Assembly (NCBI RefSeq): GCF_004124235.1
Contig: NZ_CP032487.1
Coordinates: 2,108,001-2,172,000 of the forward strand
Reading direction: 5' to 3'
DNA length: 64,000 bases
DNA from: Yersinia hibernica
GTDB taxonomy: Bacteria; Pseudomonadota; Gammaproteobacteria; Enterobacterales; Enterobacteriaceae
Below the pieces are notes generated by a model. The model had not been told where the DNA came from, searched no databases, and saw only the letters and a program-made list of their open reading frames with translations. Numbering within the stretch: position 1 is the stretch's first letter; every line of letters begins with the position of its first letter. Made by a program: the position numbers and the translations under genes. Positions 39,210 through 48,911 of the stretch are shown piece by piece.

Positions 39210-41579
39210 ATGCTAAAAGAACTTATTGAATCTTTAATTATTGATAATGATTTTTTCGCAAAATTAAAAAACTCTTCATGTTCACTTGACGAGAATGAGA
39301 TTTTCTTTCACAGCTTACCGAAAACCGAAGGAACACTCACCTCATCCGCACTCACTAACGCGGTCTCTGTCGAGTGGGATAAATTGGGTATCCCAACCAT
39401 TACTGGCGAAAGCCGCGAGGATGTTAGCTATAGTTTGGGCTACATCCATGCCCAAGAGCGGTATTTCCAAATGGATTTATTACGTCGTCTGGCGGCTGGC
39501 GAATTGTCCGAACTATTAGGTGGCGCAAAGGAACTCATTGAGACCGATATCCAAAATCGCCGCTGGTTATTACGTTCACGGGCAATAAACACCTTAAAAA
39601 ATTTATCAGTCGATGAAAAAAATATATTAGCACAATATACCAAAGGGGTTAATGAGGGTTTAAGTTCTAAAATAATAGTTTCATTTGAATATGTTATTTT
39701 AATGACTGAAGCAACCCCCTGGAAAGATGAAGACTCTTTATTAGTTCTTTATGCGCTGTCTTTGGAGCTTCAACAACAACAAATTGCCCGGGTTTATACG
39801 CGCGGTTGGATTGATCAACACAGCACTGCCGCCCAAAAATCATTTCTCTTACCCGAAAGTTCTTCTTGGGATACCCCTCTTTCAGGAACCATTCCGCCGC
39901 CGCCCTCCATAGCAGAAACACCCCCTGATTGGTGGGGAAAAGGGCATGAAAATGCATCAACACTCCCCTCTCAGACCCCCTTTTATGGCAGTAATTGTTT
40001 CGTGATTGATGGCCAACACAGTAAGAATGGTCAAGCAATACTCGCAAATGATATGCACTTGTCACTTATGCTGCCTAATACCTGGTATCGTGCATCACTA
40101 AATTACCTGTCACCGGATAAAAAGCATACATTCTCCTTATCTGGCCTGACATTGCCGGGCGTGCCAGTTGTTATCATTGGATGCAATCAACATATTTCTT
40201 GGGGTTTCACACATTCTTACGCAGATACGCTGGATTGGGTAAAAACGCCAGAACCGCTGTCGCACTGGCCGGTAGAGACAGAATATATAAAAGTTAAACA
40301 CAGTGAGGATATTAAGCTGGATATCCCGCTAAGCCCCTATGGGCCAGTGGTAGCCACCGAGCAAGGCAATATGGCAATGCGCTGGGCCATGCAATTACCC
40401 GATGCCATCGACCTGCACTTCTTAGCCATTAATGAAGCCCTTTGTGTTTCCCAGGCGATTGATATTGGAACCGGCTCAGGAATGCCCGCGTTAAATATGT
40501 TCGTTGCTGATAAAAATGGTGATATCGGCTGGGCACTGGTAGGAACATTACCTGACCGCATCATCAAAGGGGACATAAATACATTTCCTGTCGATGAAAA
40601 TAATCAATGGCAAGATAACGTGTTACCTGCCGCGCAACACCCCCACATTCTTAACCCGTCATCTGGCATACTGTGGAATGCCAATAATCGTCAAAGTTTC
40701 AGCTCAGACTATGACAATATTGGTGATGGCGGTGCCGATATCGGGGTACGCGCTTGGGAAATTAAGCAGCGCCTTATTAAAGATGCAAAACTAAATGCAG
40801 ATGATATGCGAGCCATACAATTAGATAATACTGCCAATCTATTTATTACCTGGCGGCTAACCCTCTTGCCATTAATAACAGACAGTTTCCTCATTAATCA
40901 GCCCCTGCGCCGGCAAGCACTTGATTTAATATATCAATGGGGTGGGAGTGCGGGTACTGATTCTGTCGGATACCGCATCATATCCCTATGGCGCGATATG
41001 ATTTATAAAAATCTATTCGGTAGGTTAGATAACCAATTAGCGGCGCAGTGGCCAGCCGCAAATTATTTAACGGCTAATACTCGGTGGGACGAAACCGTCA
41101 TGGCGCTGATTAATGCGCCGCAACAGGCAGCATGGGTTCCCCACGGATTTACCGGCTGGGATGACTTTATTGTTAGCCAACTGGACATGGTGTTAGCCGC
41201 CCTGACTGCCCAAGAGGGGCAATTGTTCCATGCCACCTGGGGGAAAGCAAACACCGCTGCCATCATGCACCCCTTTGCCAAAGATATGCCGGCATTAAGG
41301 CCACTTCTATCTGCCCCCGCCGATGAACTTTCTGGCGATCATAATGTGCCGCATGTTTGCCGCCCAGACTTTGGCGCCTCATGCCGCCTTGTCGCCTACC
41401 CAGGGGATGCCGCAAAAGGAACATTAACCCAGCCGGGCGGCCAAAGTGGGCATCCCATCAGCCCATGGTTTTTGGCCGGCCATGAGTACTGGGTTCATGG
41501 GTTATCTTTGCCCTTGGAGCCAGGGCCGGTGCAAAAAACACTGATGATGCAGCCACAGAAAAGTGAAACTGTTTCATGA
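39210..41579 (+). CDS. Penicillin acylase (Ntn-hydrolase) family protein
   Basis: 789 residues in the usual alpha-spacer-beta layout. The predicted autoprocessing site and nucleophile is Ser261 in YGSNCFVIDG; the beta chain has the family blocks NDMHLSLMLPNTWYRA, GLTLPGVPVVIIGCNQHISWGFTHSYAD (oxyanion Asn region), LNMFVADKNGDIGW and C-terminal GDHNVPHV...QPGGQSGHPISPWF. Substrates in this family range from penicillins to acyl-homoserine lactones (PvdQ, AiiD), and the substrate here cannot be read from sequence. No signal peptide is apparent, unlike most periplasmic members, which fits a truncated 5' end or a cytoplasmic role. See the mini-ORF upstream. Confidence 0.85.
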   Translation: MLKELIESLIIDNDFFAKLKNSSCSLDENEIFFHSLPKTEGTLTSSALTNAVSVEWDKLGIPTITGESREDVSYSLGYIHAQERYFQMDLLRRLAAGELSELLGGAKELIETDIQNRRWLLRSRAINTLKNLSVDEKNILAQYTKGVNEGLSSKIIVSFEYVILMTEATPWKDEDSLLVLYALSLELQQQQIARVYTRGWIDQHSTAAQKSFLLPESSSWDTPLSGTIPPPPSIAETPPDWWGKGHENASTLPSQTPFYGSNCFVIDGQHSKNGQAILANDMHLSLMLPNTWYRASLNYLSPDKKHTFSLSGLTLPGVPVVIIGCNQHISWGFTHSYADTLDWVKTPEPLSHWPVETEYIKVKHSEDIKLDIPLSPYGPVVATEQGNMAMRWAMQLPDAIDLHFLAINEALCVSQAIDIGTGSGMPALNMFVADKNGDIGWALVGTLPDRIIKGDINTFPVDENNQWQDNVLPAAQHPHILNPSSGILWNANNRQSFSSDYDNIGDGGADIGVRAWEIKQRLIKDAKLNADDMRAIQLDNTANLFITWRLTLLPLITDSFLINQPLRRQALDLIYQWGGSAGTDSVGYRIISLWRDMIYKNLFGRLDNQLAAQWPAANYLTANTRWDETVMALINAPQQAAWVPHGFTGWDDFIVSQLDMVLAALTAQEGQLFHATWGKANTAAIMHPFAKDMPALRPLLSAPADELSGDHNVPHVCRPDFGASCRLVAYPGDAAKGTLTQPGGQSGHPISPWFLAGHEYWVHGLSLPLEPGPVQKTLMMQPQKSETVS

Positions 41580-41604
41580 TTATTTGGCGCTGAATAAATA
41601 AAAA

Positions 41605-41647
41605 ACTGACAGTGGTTGTATTAGCAACACACTGTCAGTCTGTTTTT
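41605..41647. terminator. Terminator between acylase and MFS genes
   Basis: ACTGACAGTG (41605-41614) pairs perfectly with CACTGTCAGT (41630-41639), extended by GTTG/CAAC inside, followed by TTTTT. Serves the acylase gene, perhaps also the convergent transporter gene. Confidence 0.8.
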
Positions 41648-41676
41648 ACTGCCGGTTACTTCATCTCATCAGCCAC

Positions 41677-43317
41677 TTATTTACTGGCTTTTTTTACCAG
41701 ATTATCCGCAGGTAACTCCCCGGGAAGATAATTAGGTAAACGGCCTGCCGGGAAGATAGCCAGCAGTGACAATAAAGCCATAATTAATAAGCCAAATTTC
41801 AGTGAGCGTAGACGAGCCTCCTCGTTGACTCGCACAGCTTCAGCAACCTGTTCTGGCGTCGCCGTAGTTTGCGCCAACACCCCTTGCAGGCGGTCATTGC
41901 TCACGAAATTAATACTGTCCATATTCACTTGCGCCTGAATTTCTGGCGTCAGGATTGGGGTTTCAGCCACACCGCGCATGACGTTGGCACTGAGTAAACC
42001 CACCAGCAAAGCACCCGCGACTGCAGTACCGATGGCGTTTGCCAAGTTGTTAGTTGTGCCACGTAATGAACCGACATCACCAGCTAACTCTTTCGGTGAT
42101 GCACTGACCAATACGTTGAACAGTAATGTCACCAAAGCCCCTTGAGCAAGGCCAAAGACCACCAGACCAAACAGCACCGCGAACTCACTCCAATTATTAC
42201 GCACGACAAATGCCAGCCACAGCAAGGCAATAGTACAAGTGATGAAGCCATAACGGCCGATTTTACGCGGTGTCAGCTTCGGGTAGAAACGCACAATCAG
42301 CATCGCGGAGAAAAACACTGATAAATTAAAGGGCATCATGGCAATCGCTGTCGCCATCGGCGTACTGCCCTGCACTATCTGGATATACAACGGAACCGAA
42401 AAGTTCAGCATGGCTTCCAGTGCGACCACCGCAAACATAGCAAATACCGCCGCTTTCTCAGTCGGAGAGCTAAGGACTTCCAATGCCAGCAGCGGTGTTT
42501 TACCTTGTTCTTGACGACGACGAGTCCAAACCACAAATGCTTGTCCGAGCACAATCCCCAAGACAATCATAAAAGGTGCAGGAGAAAAGCCCAGCAGATC
42601 GAATGGGGCCCCTTCACGCACCAAACCAAAGCCCCAGCGGTTTAGGTTATTAAAGCCAAACGACAGCAAAATAATCGCCGCGGCGGCCAAAACCACACCA
42701 AATATATCAATACCCACTTCCGGGCGGCCTTGGTCGGATTTCAGACGGAAACTCAACACAAAGATGATGGCGGATAACGCAATCAAGATACCGAACGCCG
42801 GGCGCCAGCCGATGTAAGTTCCCAGTACGCCACCAATCATGAATGCCGCTACCCCGGCACCCGCACGAGCAGAGCCTAATGCCCCCAGCGCCGTGGCCTG
42901 TTGTGTCCCCCGATAGTTTTCAGCAATCAGAGCCACTAATGCTGGCACCAGGGCCGCACCGGCCAGGCCACTTAATGCCTGCGCGCTTATCATTACCGTC
43001 ACATTCGGGCTGAAAGTCATCATAACCTGCGCGATACCGAACAACAGAACGGTACTGCGAAATACCACCAATGGGCCGAAACGCTGATTGAGTTTGGCAC
43101 CCAACATAACGAAACCGGCAACAGACAATGAATACATGACAATCGCAGTTGCAATCGTCGTCGGTGGCACATTAAAACTTTTCACCATCCCGCCCAACGC
43201 GACCGGTAGCGAAGCGACGTTAAATGACATCAGAATCTGGGCCAAGGCGATGGTTATCATCGGCACCCAAGATTCTTTGACTTCCGCACCTGCGCGGTGA
43301 GTTGATTGATTCGCCAT
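41677..43317 (-). CDS. MFS drug/proton antiporter, DHA2-like
   Basis: 546 residues with about 14 transmembrane helices, the layout of the DHA2 (EmrB/QacA) group. MFS loop motifs include the N-terminal FVMLGAKLNQRFG and the SARAGAGVAAFMIGGVLGTYIGWRPAFG antiporter motif C. A long hydrophilic loop precedes the last helix (TATPEQVAEAVRVNEEARL). Substrate unknown. It stands upstream-to-downstream of glsA (glsA ends 111 bp before this start), and may share its transcript, but no joint pathway is obvious. Confidence 0.85.
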   Translation of the reverse strand: MANQSTHRAGAEVKESWVPMITIALAQILMSFNVASLPVALGGMVKSFNVPPTTIATAIVMYSLSVAGFVMLGAKLNQRFGPLVVFRSTVLLFGIAQVMMTFSPNVTVMISAQALSGLAGAALVPALVALIAENYRGTQQATALGALGSARAGAGVAAFMIGGVLGTYIGWRPAFGILIALSAIIFVLSFRLKSDQGRPEVGIDIFGVVLAAAAIILLSFGFNNLNRWGFGLVREGAPFDLLGFSPAPFMIVLGIVLGQAFVVWTRRRQEQGKTPLLALEVLSSPTEKAAVFAMFAVVALEAMLNFSVPLYIQIVQGSTPMATAIAMMPFNLSVFFSAMLIVRFYPKLTPRKIGRYGFITCTIALLWLAFVVRNNWSEFAVLFGLVVFGLAQGALVTLLFNVLVSASPKELAGDVGSLRGTTNNLANAIGTAVAGALLVGLLSANVMRGVAETPILTPEIQAQVNMDSINFVSNDRLQGVLAQTTATPEQVAEAVRVNEEARLRSLKFGLLIMALLSLLAIFPAGRLPNYLPGELPADNLVKKASK

Positions 43318-43427
43318 AAATATTTCTATCCTTTTGAAAAAAATATTGTTTTAAACTCAATCCGATTTCACAGCATACTGTTGTCTGCCCAATAACCGGT
43401 TTTTAAACTTGACCTGACTCTCACGAC

Positions 43428-44435
43428 TCAACTCTTTTCGGTGTAAGGCTCAGAAACAAACATGTCCATCCCAAGGCTACGTGATAAGAACCGTGCAGCC
43501 AGTTGCCCTTTAACACTGTTACCCGCGCTATCCAGCAAGGGGGCGAAGGTCCCCAAACCGCCTTTCCCAGGTGACACTGTCACAATCCCGCCGCCAATCC
43601 CGCTTTTCCCAGGAAGACCAATGTCATAAAGCCAGTCGCCGGAAGTTTCATATAACCCTGCAGTGACCATGACCGCTAATGCATAATGACAAACATCATT
43701 ATCGACAACCCGCTCCCGCGTCAGTGGATTCACGCCCCCATCGGCCAGTGTTGCGCCCATCACGGCTAAATCTCGGGCACTGACATTGAGCGAACATTGG
43801 CGCGTATATAAATCGGTGGCAATAAGCGGGTCACATCCCAAGCGACCATACCCCTCCAGCACATTGGCAATGCCGCGATTGCGGTAATTCGTTTCGCATG
43901 CAGATTGATATACTTCTTCATTCAACGTCAGTTCGCGCCCGGCAAAGCGGCACAAACCGTCATAAATGAATTTCCACTGCTCATCACTGCTCGCCCCGGG
44001 GACCAAACTGGTGGTGGCAATAGCGCCCGAGTTCACCATCGGGTTAGTGCGCCCATCTACAGCCCGCTCAATGGCCGTCACAGAGTTAAATGCCATTCCG
44101 GTGCTGTTCACACCCAGTTTTTCCCGCGCAACTTTCGCCCCGATGGCCTGACAGACCAAAGCAAAAACAAAAGGTTTGGAAACACTCATGATGGTAAATT
44201 CATAATCCACATCGCCGGCGGAATACACTTTGCCGTGAGTGCCGACCATGCACACACCAAAGAGATTGGGAGGAATGCGTTCTAATGCCGGATAAACAGT
44301 GGAAACCACACCTTCATTATCACTACTAAACCGTTGGTGGGCTTCTTGCACCAATTTAATGACGGTATCTGAGTCCGGCAGATGGCCGGTTGATACATAG
44401 TCGATAATTCCATTTTTGCTATCATCTGTAGGCAT
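43428..44435 (-). CDS. glsA: Glutaminase A
   Basis: 335 residues. Beta-lactamase-like serine glutaminase converting glutamine to glutamate and ammonia. The catalytic SVSK (Ser-x-x-Lys) motif is at about residue 84, and conserved segments NPMVNSGAIATTSL, ACETNYRNRG, TLADGGVNP and GLPGKSGIGGGIV are all intact. Slightly longer than E. coli GlsB. Glutaminases of this kind support acid resistance (E. coli YbaS) or nitrogen turnover. It lies upstream of the MFS gene on the same strand. Confidence 0.94.
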   Translation of the reverse strand: MPTDDSKNGIIDYVSTGHLPDSDTVIKLVQEAHQRFSSDNEGVVSTVYPALERIPPNLFGVCMVGTHGKVYSAGDVDYEFTIMSVSKPFVFALVCQAIGAKVAREKLGVNSTGMAFNSVTAIERAVDGRTNPMVNSGAIATTSLVPGASSDEQWKFIYDGLCRFAGRELTLNEEVYQSACETNYRNRGIANVLEGYGRLGCDPLIATDLYTRQCSLNVSARDLAVMGATLADGGVNPLTRERVVDNDVCHYALAVMVTAGLYETSGDWLYDIGLPGKSGIGGGIVTVSPGKGGLGTFAPLLDSAGNSVKGQLAARFLSRSLGMDMFVSEPYTEKS

Positions 44436-44871
44436 ATAGTTATCTCCCGTGTGCCTCTGTTTATATTTCTGTCTTTCTTTTGCCTCCGGGGCTTATTTTA
44501 AGCACAGAAATATTTATACGTTTTAATTTATATGAAATGGTAATAATGATGGGCCACTGTCTTGAACTTTGGCTTTATCAATTAATAATGAAATTCTTAG
44601 AGTAAGATAGCCTAGCTTAAGAAAGCTGTATACCAGTTGTTTAGCAGAGTTTGATAATGTTTTCCCGAAGAAAAAACCTCAGAATTGTTGCAATATCATG
44701 GCAGTAAAGATAAGGAGGGATAATTTATATGGGCGGAATCAGATGACCAGCAGCAGATAAACATGTCCGCCCACATTAATTTGATATAATAGACGCTAAT
44801 TATCGATAAAGCGCCCTTGAAGACACGCCATATCCTGTATTGCATACTAAGTGCGACCAAGATATTAATAG
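44436..44871. other. Intergenic region between glsA and otnI
   Basis: 436 bp without a recognised gene. A 66-codon minus-strand frame (44696-44896) that overlaps the otnI end is not protein-like. No clear terminator for the otn operon is seen. Confidence 0.4.
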
Positions 44872-45651
44872 TTATGCTTGAAAGGGCGTTATCCAAGCCA
44901 ATCCCGCCACCGTGCCAGCTCGTGGGTGATATTCACATCCTACCCAGCCGTTGTAATTAACCTCATCAAGTAAGCCAAATAAGTGGGCATAATTAACCTC
45001 ACCCTCATCAGGCTCATGGCGATTCGGAACCGATGCTATCTGAATATGCCCATAGCGCCCGGCAAACTCGGTAATTAAATAACTCAGATTGCCATCCACT
45101 ATTTGCGCATGGAATAAATCCAACTGCATAAATACGTTGGGGCGGTCAATAAGGTTGACCAGTTCTAGTGCTGCATATTGGCTTGAGAAAAGGTAATTAG
45201 GCTTTATCTGCGGGCTTAATGCTTCAATCATCACATTAATATTATGTTCAGCAAACCGGCTCGCAGCATAGCGAATATTATCGACAAATACCTGCTGATA
45301 CTCGGCGACCATGGTCCCCTCGGGCACCACTCCCGCCATCACATGAACAGAAGGGCACGCCAGCGCCAGTGCATATTCCAGTGCTAAATCAATATCATGG
45401 CGAGCATCGTTTTCTCGCCCCGGTAAAGCGGCCAGCCCCCACTCACCGCGCGGGATATCACCGGGCGAAGTGTTAAACAGCACCTGCTGCAAACCTTGTT
45501 CTTGCAATTTCTCCGCCAGTTGCGCGGCAGGATAATCATAGGGAAATAGAAATTCCACCGCCCTGAATCCCGCGTCTTTCGCCGCTTTAAAACGGTCAAG
45601 AAAAGGAACTTCGGTAAACATCATAGATAAATTAGCCGCAAATTTCGGCAT
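44872..45651 (-). CDS. otnI: 2-oxo-tetronate isomerase OtnI (YgbM)
   Basis: 259-residue TIM-barrel hydroxypyruvate-isomerase-like enzyme. E. coli YgbM/OtnI interconverts 2-oxo- and 3-oxo-tetronate in threonate/erythronate breakdown. N-terminal [20 protein letters not shown] is nearly that of YgbM, and the two catalytic glutamates lie in [16 protein letters not shown] (about residue 143) and [11 protein letters not shown] (about residue 240). Follows otnC by 2 bp. Confidence 0.94.
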   Translation of the reverse strand: MPKFAANLSMMFTEVPFLDRFKAAKDAGFRAVEFLFPYDYPAAQLAEKLQEQGLQQVLFNTSPGDIPRGEWGLAALPGRENDARHDIDLALEYALALACPSVHVMAGVVPEGTMVAEYQQVFVDNIRYAASRFAEHNINVMIEALSPQIKPNYLFSSQYAALELVNLIDRPNVFMQLDLFHAQIVDGNLSYLITEFAGRYGHIQIASVPNRHEPDEGEVNYAHLFGLLDEVNYNGWVGCEYHPRAGTVAGLAWITPFQA

Positions 45652-45653
45652 AA

Positions 45654-46277
45654 TTAGCTCCTCAATTGCGCAATTTCGTCCTGGGTCAGATAACGAATCG
45701 GCCGGTCGCCCAGTGTAAATATCAGGCGCGCGGTTTCCTCGAGTTCTTCCATATTGTCCGCCGCCTCGCGCAAACTTTTCCCGACCACTACAGGGCCATG
45801 ATTTGCCAACAAAAAAGCGCGATATTGCGGAGCCAACTGCGCCAAAGCCTCACCGAGCCGGTTATCTCCAGGGCGGTAATACGGCACCATCGGAACATCA
45901 CCGACCCTCATCACCACATAGGGAGTAAAAGGCTTAATAGCATTGTGGCAATCCAAACCTTGCAGGCAAGAAAGTGCGGTTAAATAAAGACAATGTAGAT
46001 GCACGACCGCTTCACATGCCGGATTATTAAGATAAATAGCCCGATGGAAACTGATCTCTTTTGAGGGTTTATCACCGGAGAGCCATTCGCCCGCCACACT
46101 GACTTTTGATAACCGCTCGGCATTTAACTCACCTAAACAGGAGCCTGTCGGGGTAGCTAATAATGTGCCGTCGGCCAGTTTCATTGACAGATTTCCGGCG
46201 GAACCGGTGGCGTAGCCTCGTTGGAAAAAGGAGGCCCCCAACTTGACCATCTCTGCGCGCGCCTGCTGCTCATTCAT
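45654..46277 (-). CDS. otnC: 3-oxo-tetronate 4-phosphate decarboxylase OtnC (YgbL)
   Basis: 207-residue class II aldolase/adducin-family enzyme with zinc ligands HLH in [14 protein letters not shown] and the His of [12 protein letters not shown]. The acid-sugar pathway decarboxylates 3-oxo-tetronate 4-phosphate to dihydroxyacetone phosphate. Overlaps otnK by 4 bp at its start. Confidence 0.92.
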   Translation of the reverse strand: MNEQQARAEMVKLGASFFQRGYATGSAGNLSMKLADGTLLATPTGSCLGELNAERLSKVSVAGEWLSGDKPSKEISFHRAIYLNNPACEAVVHLHCLYLTALSCLQGLDCHNAIKPFTPYVVMRVGDVPMVPYYRPGDNRLGEALAQLAPQYRAFLLANHGPVVVGKSLREAADNMEELEETARLIFTLGDRPIRYLTQDEIAQLRS

Positions 46278-47536
46278 ACGACGAACTCCGTTTGTGCTCT
46301 GGCAAAAAAGTTTTCATCACCAAAATTGCCCGACTTCAATGCCAATGAAATGGTGTGATCGATAGATTTTACCCAAGGAACCCCGGGTGAAATGACGGGC
46401 CCAATATGGAAAGCTTGAACACCCAATGATTGCGCGACGATACCGGATGTTTCGCCGCCTGCGACGATGAAACGTTGAACACCCTGCTGTTGCAAGCGGC
46501 GTGCCAACGCCCCGAACAGATGTTCGACGGCCTCACTGCTGGCCGCCGCCCCCCATTGTTGCTGGATTCTTTGCAGCTCCTCAGGCTCAGATGTGGCATA
46601 CAGCAAAGGAGCCAATGGTCCTGAGATATTCGCCATCACCCAGACACACAGCGCGTTTACATACGGCTCCGGCTCATGCAGGCAGCGGGCAACATCAATT
46701 GACTGGCTAGGTGCTTGCTGAATATATCGAGCGACCTGCCGATTGGTCATCGTCGAACAAGAACCCGACAGCACCACACATAATTTGCCTTGTGGCGCTC
46801 CGGCTAATGTCGCTGATGATTGATGCTGAACCCCTTTCATCCATTGCCGCGCCACCCCAATCGCCAAACCCGATCCCCCGGTGACCAACACCATATCGCA
46901 AACGGCCTCTGCTTGTATCAACAAGTCGGCCTCATTTAAGGCATCCATCACCACATAACGAACCCCATCCTCTTTCAAGGTGCGCAACTGCGATTTCACG
47001 GCGTCAACACCTTGACTCATCACGGCAGTGTCAATCAACCCGCTGTGGCCGCGGGCCTGGGCATTCATCAGGCGCAATAAATTACTGTCGGTCATCGGTG
47101 TCACCGGATGATGGCGCATCCCGGACTCGGATAATAATTGCCCCATCACAAATAAGTATCCCTGATATACCGTGCGGCCATTGACCGGCAGCGCGGGGCA
47201 AATAATGGTTTGTTGCTGACCGAGAGCATCCATTAATGCATCAGTTACCGGGCCAATATTGCCTTGCGCGGTGCTATCAAACGTCGAACAATACTTAAAA
47301 TAGAATTGTTGACACCCCTGAGTTTGCAACCACGCCAACGCCGCTAGAGCATCCGCCACGGCAATCTCTGCCGGGCAAGAGCGCGATTTTAAGCTGATCA
47401 CCACCGCATCTGCTGTTACCTGATAATCCGCTGCCGGTATGCCGTTAATTTGCACCGTCGACATACCATTTTCGACCAAAAAGCTGGCAATATCCGTGGC
47501 CCCGGTGAAATCATCCGCTATGACCCCTAATCTCAT
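46274..47536 (-). CDS. otnK: 3-oxo-tetronate kinase OtnK (YgbK, DUF1537)
   Basis: 420-residue kinase of the four-carbon acid sugar kinase family (DUF1537), which phosphorylates 3-oxo-tetronate with ATP. Match to E. coli YgbK is close over the full length: N-terminal MRLGVIADDFTGATDIASFLVENG, middle FKYCSTFDSTAQGNIGPV, and C-terminal FIVAGGETSGIVAQSLGV, SPGVPW, LALKSGNFGDENFF. First gene of otnKCI; divergent from the DeoR regulator. The dehydrogenase (ygbJ/ltnD) and transporter (ygbN) found in E. coli are not here. Confidence 0.95.
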   Translation of the reverse strand: MRLGVIADDFTGATDIASFLVENGMSTVQINGIPAADYQVTADAVVISLKSRSCPAEIAVADALAALAWLQTQGCQQFYFKYCSTFDSTAQGNIGPVTDALMDALGQQQTIICPALPVNGRTVYQGYLFVMGQLLSESGMRHHPVTPMTDSNLLRLMNAQARGHSGLIDTAVMSQGVDAVKSQLRTLKEDGVRYVVMDALNEADLLIQAEAVCDMVLVTGGSGLAIGVARQWMKGVQHQSSATLAGAPQGKLCVVLSGSCSTMTNRQVARYIQQAPSQSIDVARCLHEPEPYVNALCVWVMANISGPLAPLLYATSEPEELQRIQQQWGAAASSEAVEHLFGALARRLQQQGVQRFIVAGGETSGIVAQSLGVQAFHIGPVISPGVPWVKSIDHTISLALKSGNFGDENFFARAQTEFVV

Positions 47537-47690
47537 CCGACATCCCCCTGTTTGGCTATTAAGTCAGCCCCAATAACACCTATGGATCGGATTTTCGCAA
47601 CCGCCACACGGCCTCCAATGTTAATTTTGGTGATAATTTGATTTATTGTGTTAATGGTAGTCAAAAGGAAGCGGCAATATCGTGATAATA

Positions 47691-47707
47691 ATCACAATAA
47701 TTAACAC
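47691..47707. promoter_or_regulatory. Operator-like repeat R1
   Basis: ATCACAATAATTAACAC. Member of the set ATCACAWWAATTAMCAY; starts exactly 30 bp (about three helical turns) before R2. Confidence 0.5.
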
Positions 47708-47720
47708 TAGAAAGCCATAA

Positions 47721-47737
47721 ATCACATAAATTAACAT
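47721..47737. promoter_or_regulatory. Operator-like repeat R2
   Basis: ATCACATAAATTAACAT. Same orientation as R1 and R3. Confidence 0.5.
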
Positions 47738-47837
47738 CAATAATGACACAGGCTTTCACATCATAATGAACAACATGACTAAATAAGTGATTGCTTGCGT
47801 TAAAAAATGAGAAAATTTTTCTAGCTGCTGGCGTATA

Positions 47838-47854
47838 ATCACATTAATTACCAT
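47838..47854. promoter_or_regulatory. Operator-like repeat R3
   Basis: ATCACATTAATTACCAT. Lies 34 bp upstream of the regulator start, over its likely promoter, and is 117 bp from R2 (start to start). Fits autoregulation. Confidence 0.5.
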
Positions 47855-47888
47855 TGTCTGTGAACCAACAAACTGAAAAGGAGTGCGC

Positions 47889-48668
47889 GTGATACCGGTT
47901 GAACGTCACCAACAGATACTGGCACTGGTTGCCGAACGTGGCGTCGTCAGCATTGCTGAATTGACCGAACGCCTAGGTGTATCACACATGACCATTCGTC
48001 GTGATGTGCAAAAACTGGAAGAACAAGGGGCGGTGTTATCTGTTTCCGGCGGAGTGCGCTCAACTGAGCGGCTGGCAGCGGAACCCTCACACCAAGATAA
48101 AACCCAAATGTACAGCAGCCAGAAAAATGCCATTGGTATGGCGGCGGCGCTGCATATTCCGCGCAATAGCTGTATTTATCTTGATGCGGGCACGACAACA
48201 CTGGCGTTGGCACGACAGTTGGAAGCCAGAGAAGACTTATTAGTGGTCACAAATGACTTCGTAATTGCTAATTTTTTGATTGAGTCCTGCCAGTGCAAAA
48301 TGATCCATTCCGGTGGCACATTGTGTCGTGAAAACCGCTCTTGTGTCGGCGACGCCGCCGCCCGCGCACTGCGCAACTTATCGATTGATATCGCTTTTAT
48401 CTCAGCATCCTGTTGGGGGCCTCGGGGTATCTCGACCCCGGATGAAGATAAGGTCGTGGTAAAACGCGCGGTGAGTGAGGTTAGCAGTAAGCGAGTGCTG
48501 CTGGCTGATGCCTCAAAATACGGCAAAATAGCCACCTATTTAGCCTTGCCCCTCACCGACTTTGATGTGGTTATCACCGACACCAGCTTGTCGGCTACAG
48601 CTTATGAAGAACTGGCCACTAAAGAGATTGAGTTAATCATCGCCCCTCCCGCGCACCAGCCTGATTAA
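47889..48668 (+). CDS. ygbI: DeoR-family regulator of the acid-sugar operon (YgbI-like)
   Basis: 259 residues from GTG at 47889, which has AAAGGAG ending 5 bp upstream; an in-frame GTG at 47883 has no ribosome site. The N-terminal DeoR helix-turn-helix (RGVVSIAELTERLGVSHMTIRRDVQKL) and the sugar-phosphate-sensing domain with IYLDAGTTTLALA, SGGTLCRENRSCVG and ADASKYGK are intact. Matches E. coli YgbI and has the same divergent arrangement with the otn genes, so it likely represses them. Confidence 0.9.
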   Translation: MIPVERHQQILALVAERGVVSIAELTERLGVSHMTIRRDVQKLEEQGAVLSVSGGVRSTERLAAEPSHQDKTQMYSSQKNAIGMAAALHIPRNSCIYLDAGTTTLALARQLEAREDLLVVTNDFVIANFLIESCQCKMIHSGGTLCRENRSCVGDAAARALRNLSIDIAFISASCWGPRGISTPDEDKVVVKRAVSEVSSKRVLLADASKYGKIATYLALPLTDFDVVITDTSLSATAYEELATKEIELIIAPPAHQPD

Positions 48669-48911
48669 TCGCCCAACACCCTATTGCCCTCTCAGATTAT
48701 GAAAAAAGAAATCATAGAGGGGGTAAATTTGATAACTATATAAATCGTTATGTAGCTAAAGTAATGCTAAGTCTTAGCACCCTAATAAATAAACAGCGTA
48801 AACTACAGGGTAATTGCGCTGACAGAGTGGTGTTGGCGACCATTGATTAACCCCCATTTCAGCCAGCCAGATGTCTGAGCACCTCACAGGCCGGTGTTTC
48901 TGGAGCATGAC

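Larger units (their letters stand above)
47537..47888. promoter_or_regulatory. Divergent control region otnK/ygbI
   Basis: 352 bp, AT rich, no gene. It holds three near-identical 17-bp repeats (listed separately) and a poorer inverted one near 47648-47664 (about 12 of 17 on the other strand). Confidence 0.5.

Noticed and set aside
39238..39256. Fur-like GATAATGATTTT inside the acylase gene start
   Set aside because: It lies within the coding frame (codons for IIDNDFF) and past the start; the AT-rich composition explains it.
44696..44896. 66-codon frame between glsA and otnI
   Set aside because: It overlaps the otnI 3' end and shows no protein-like pattern.
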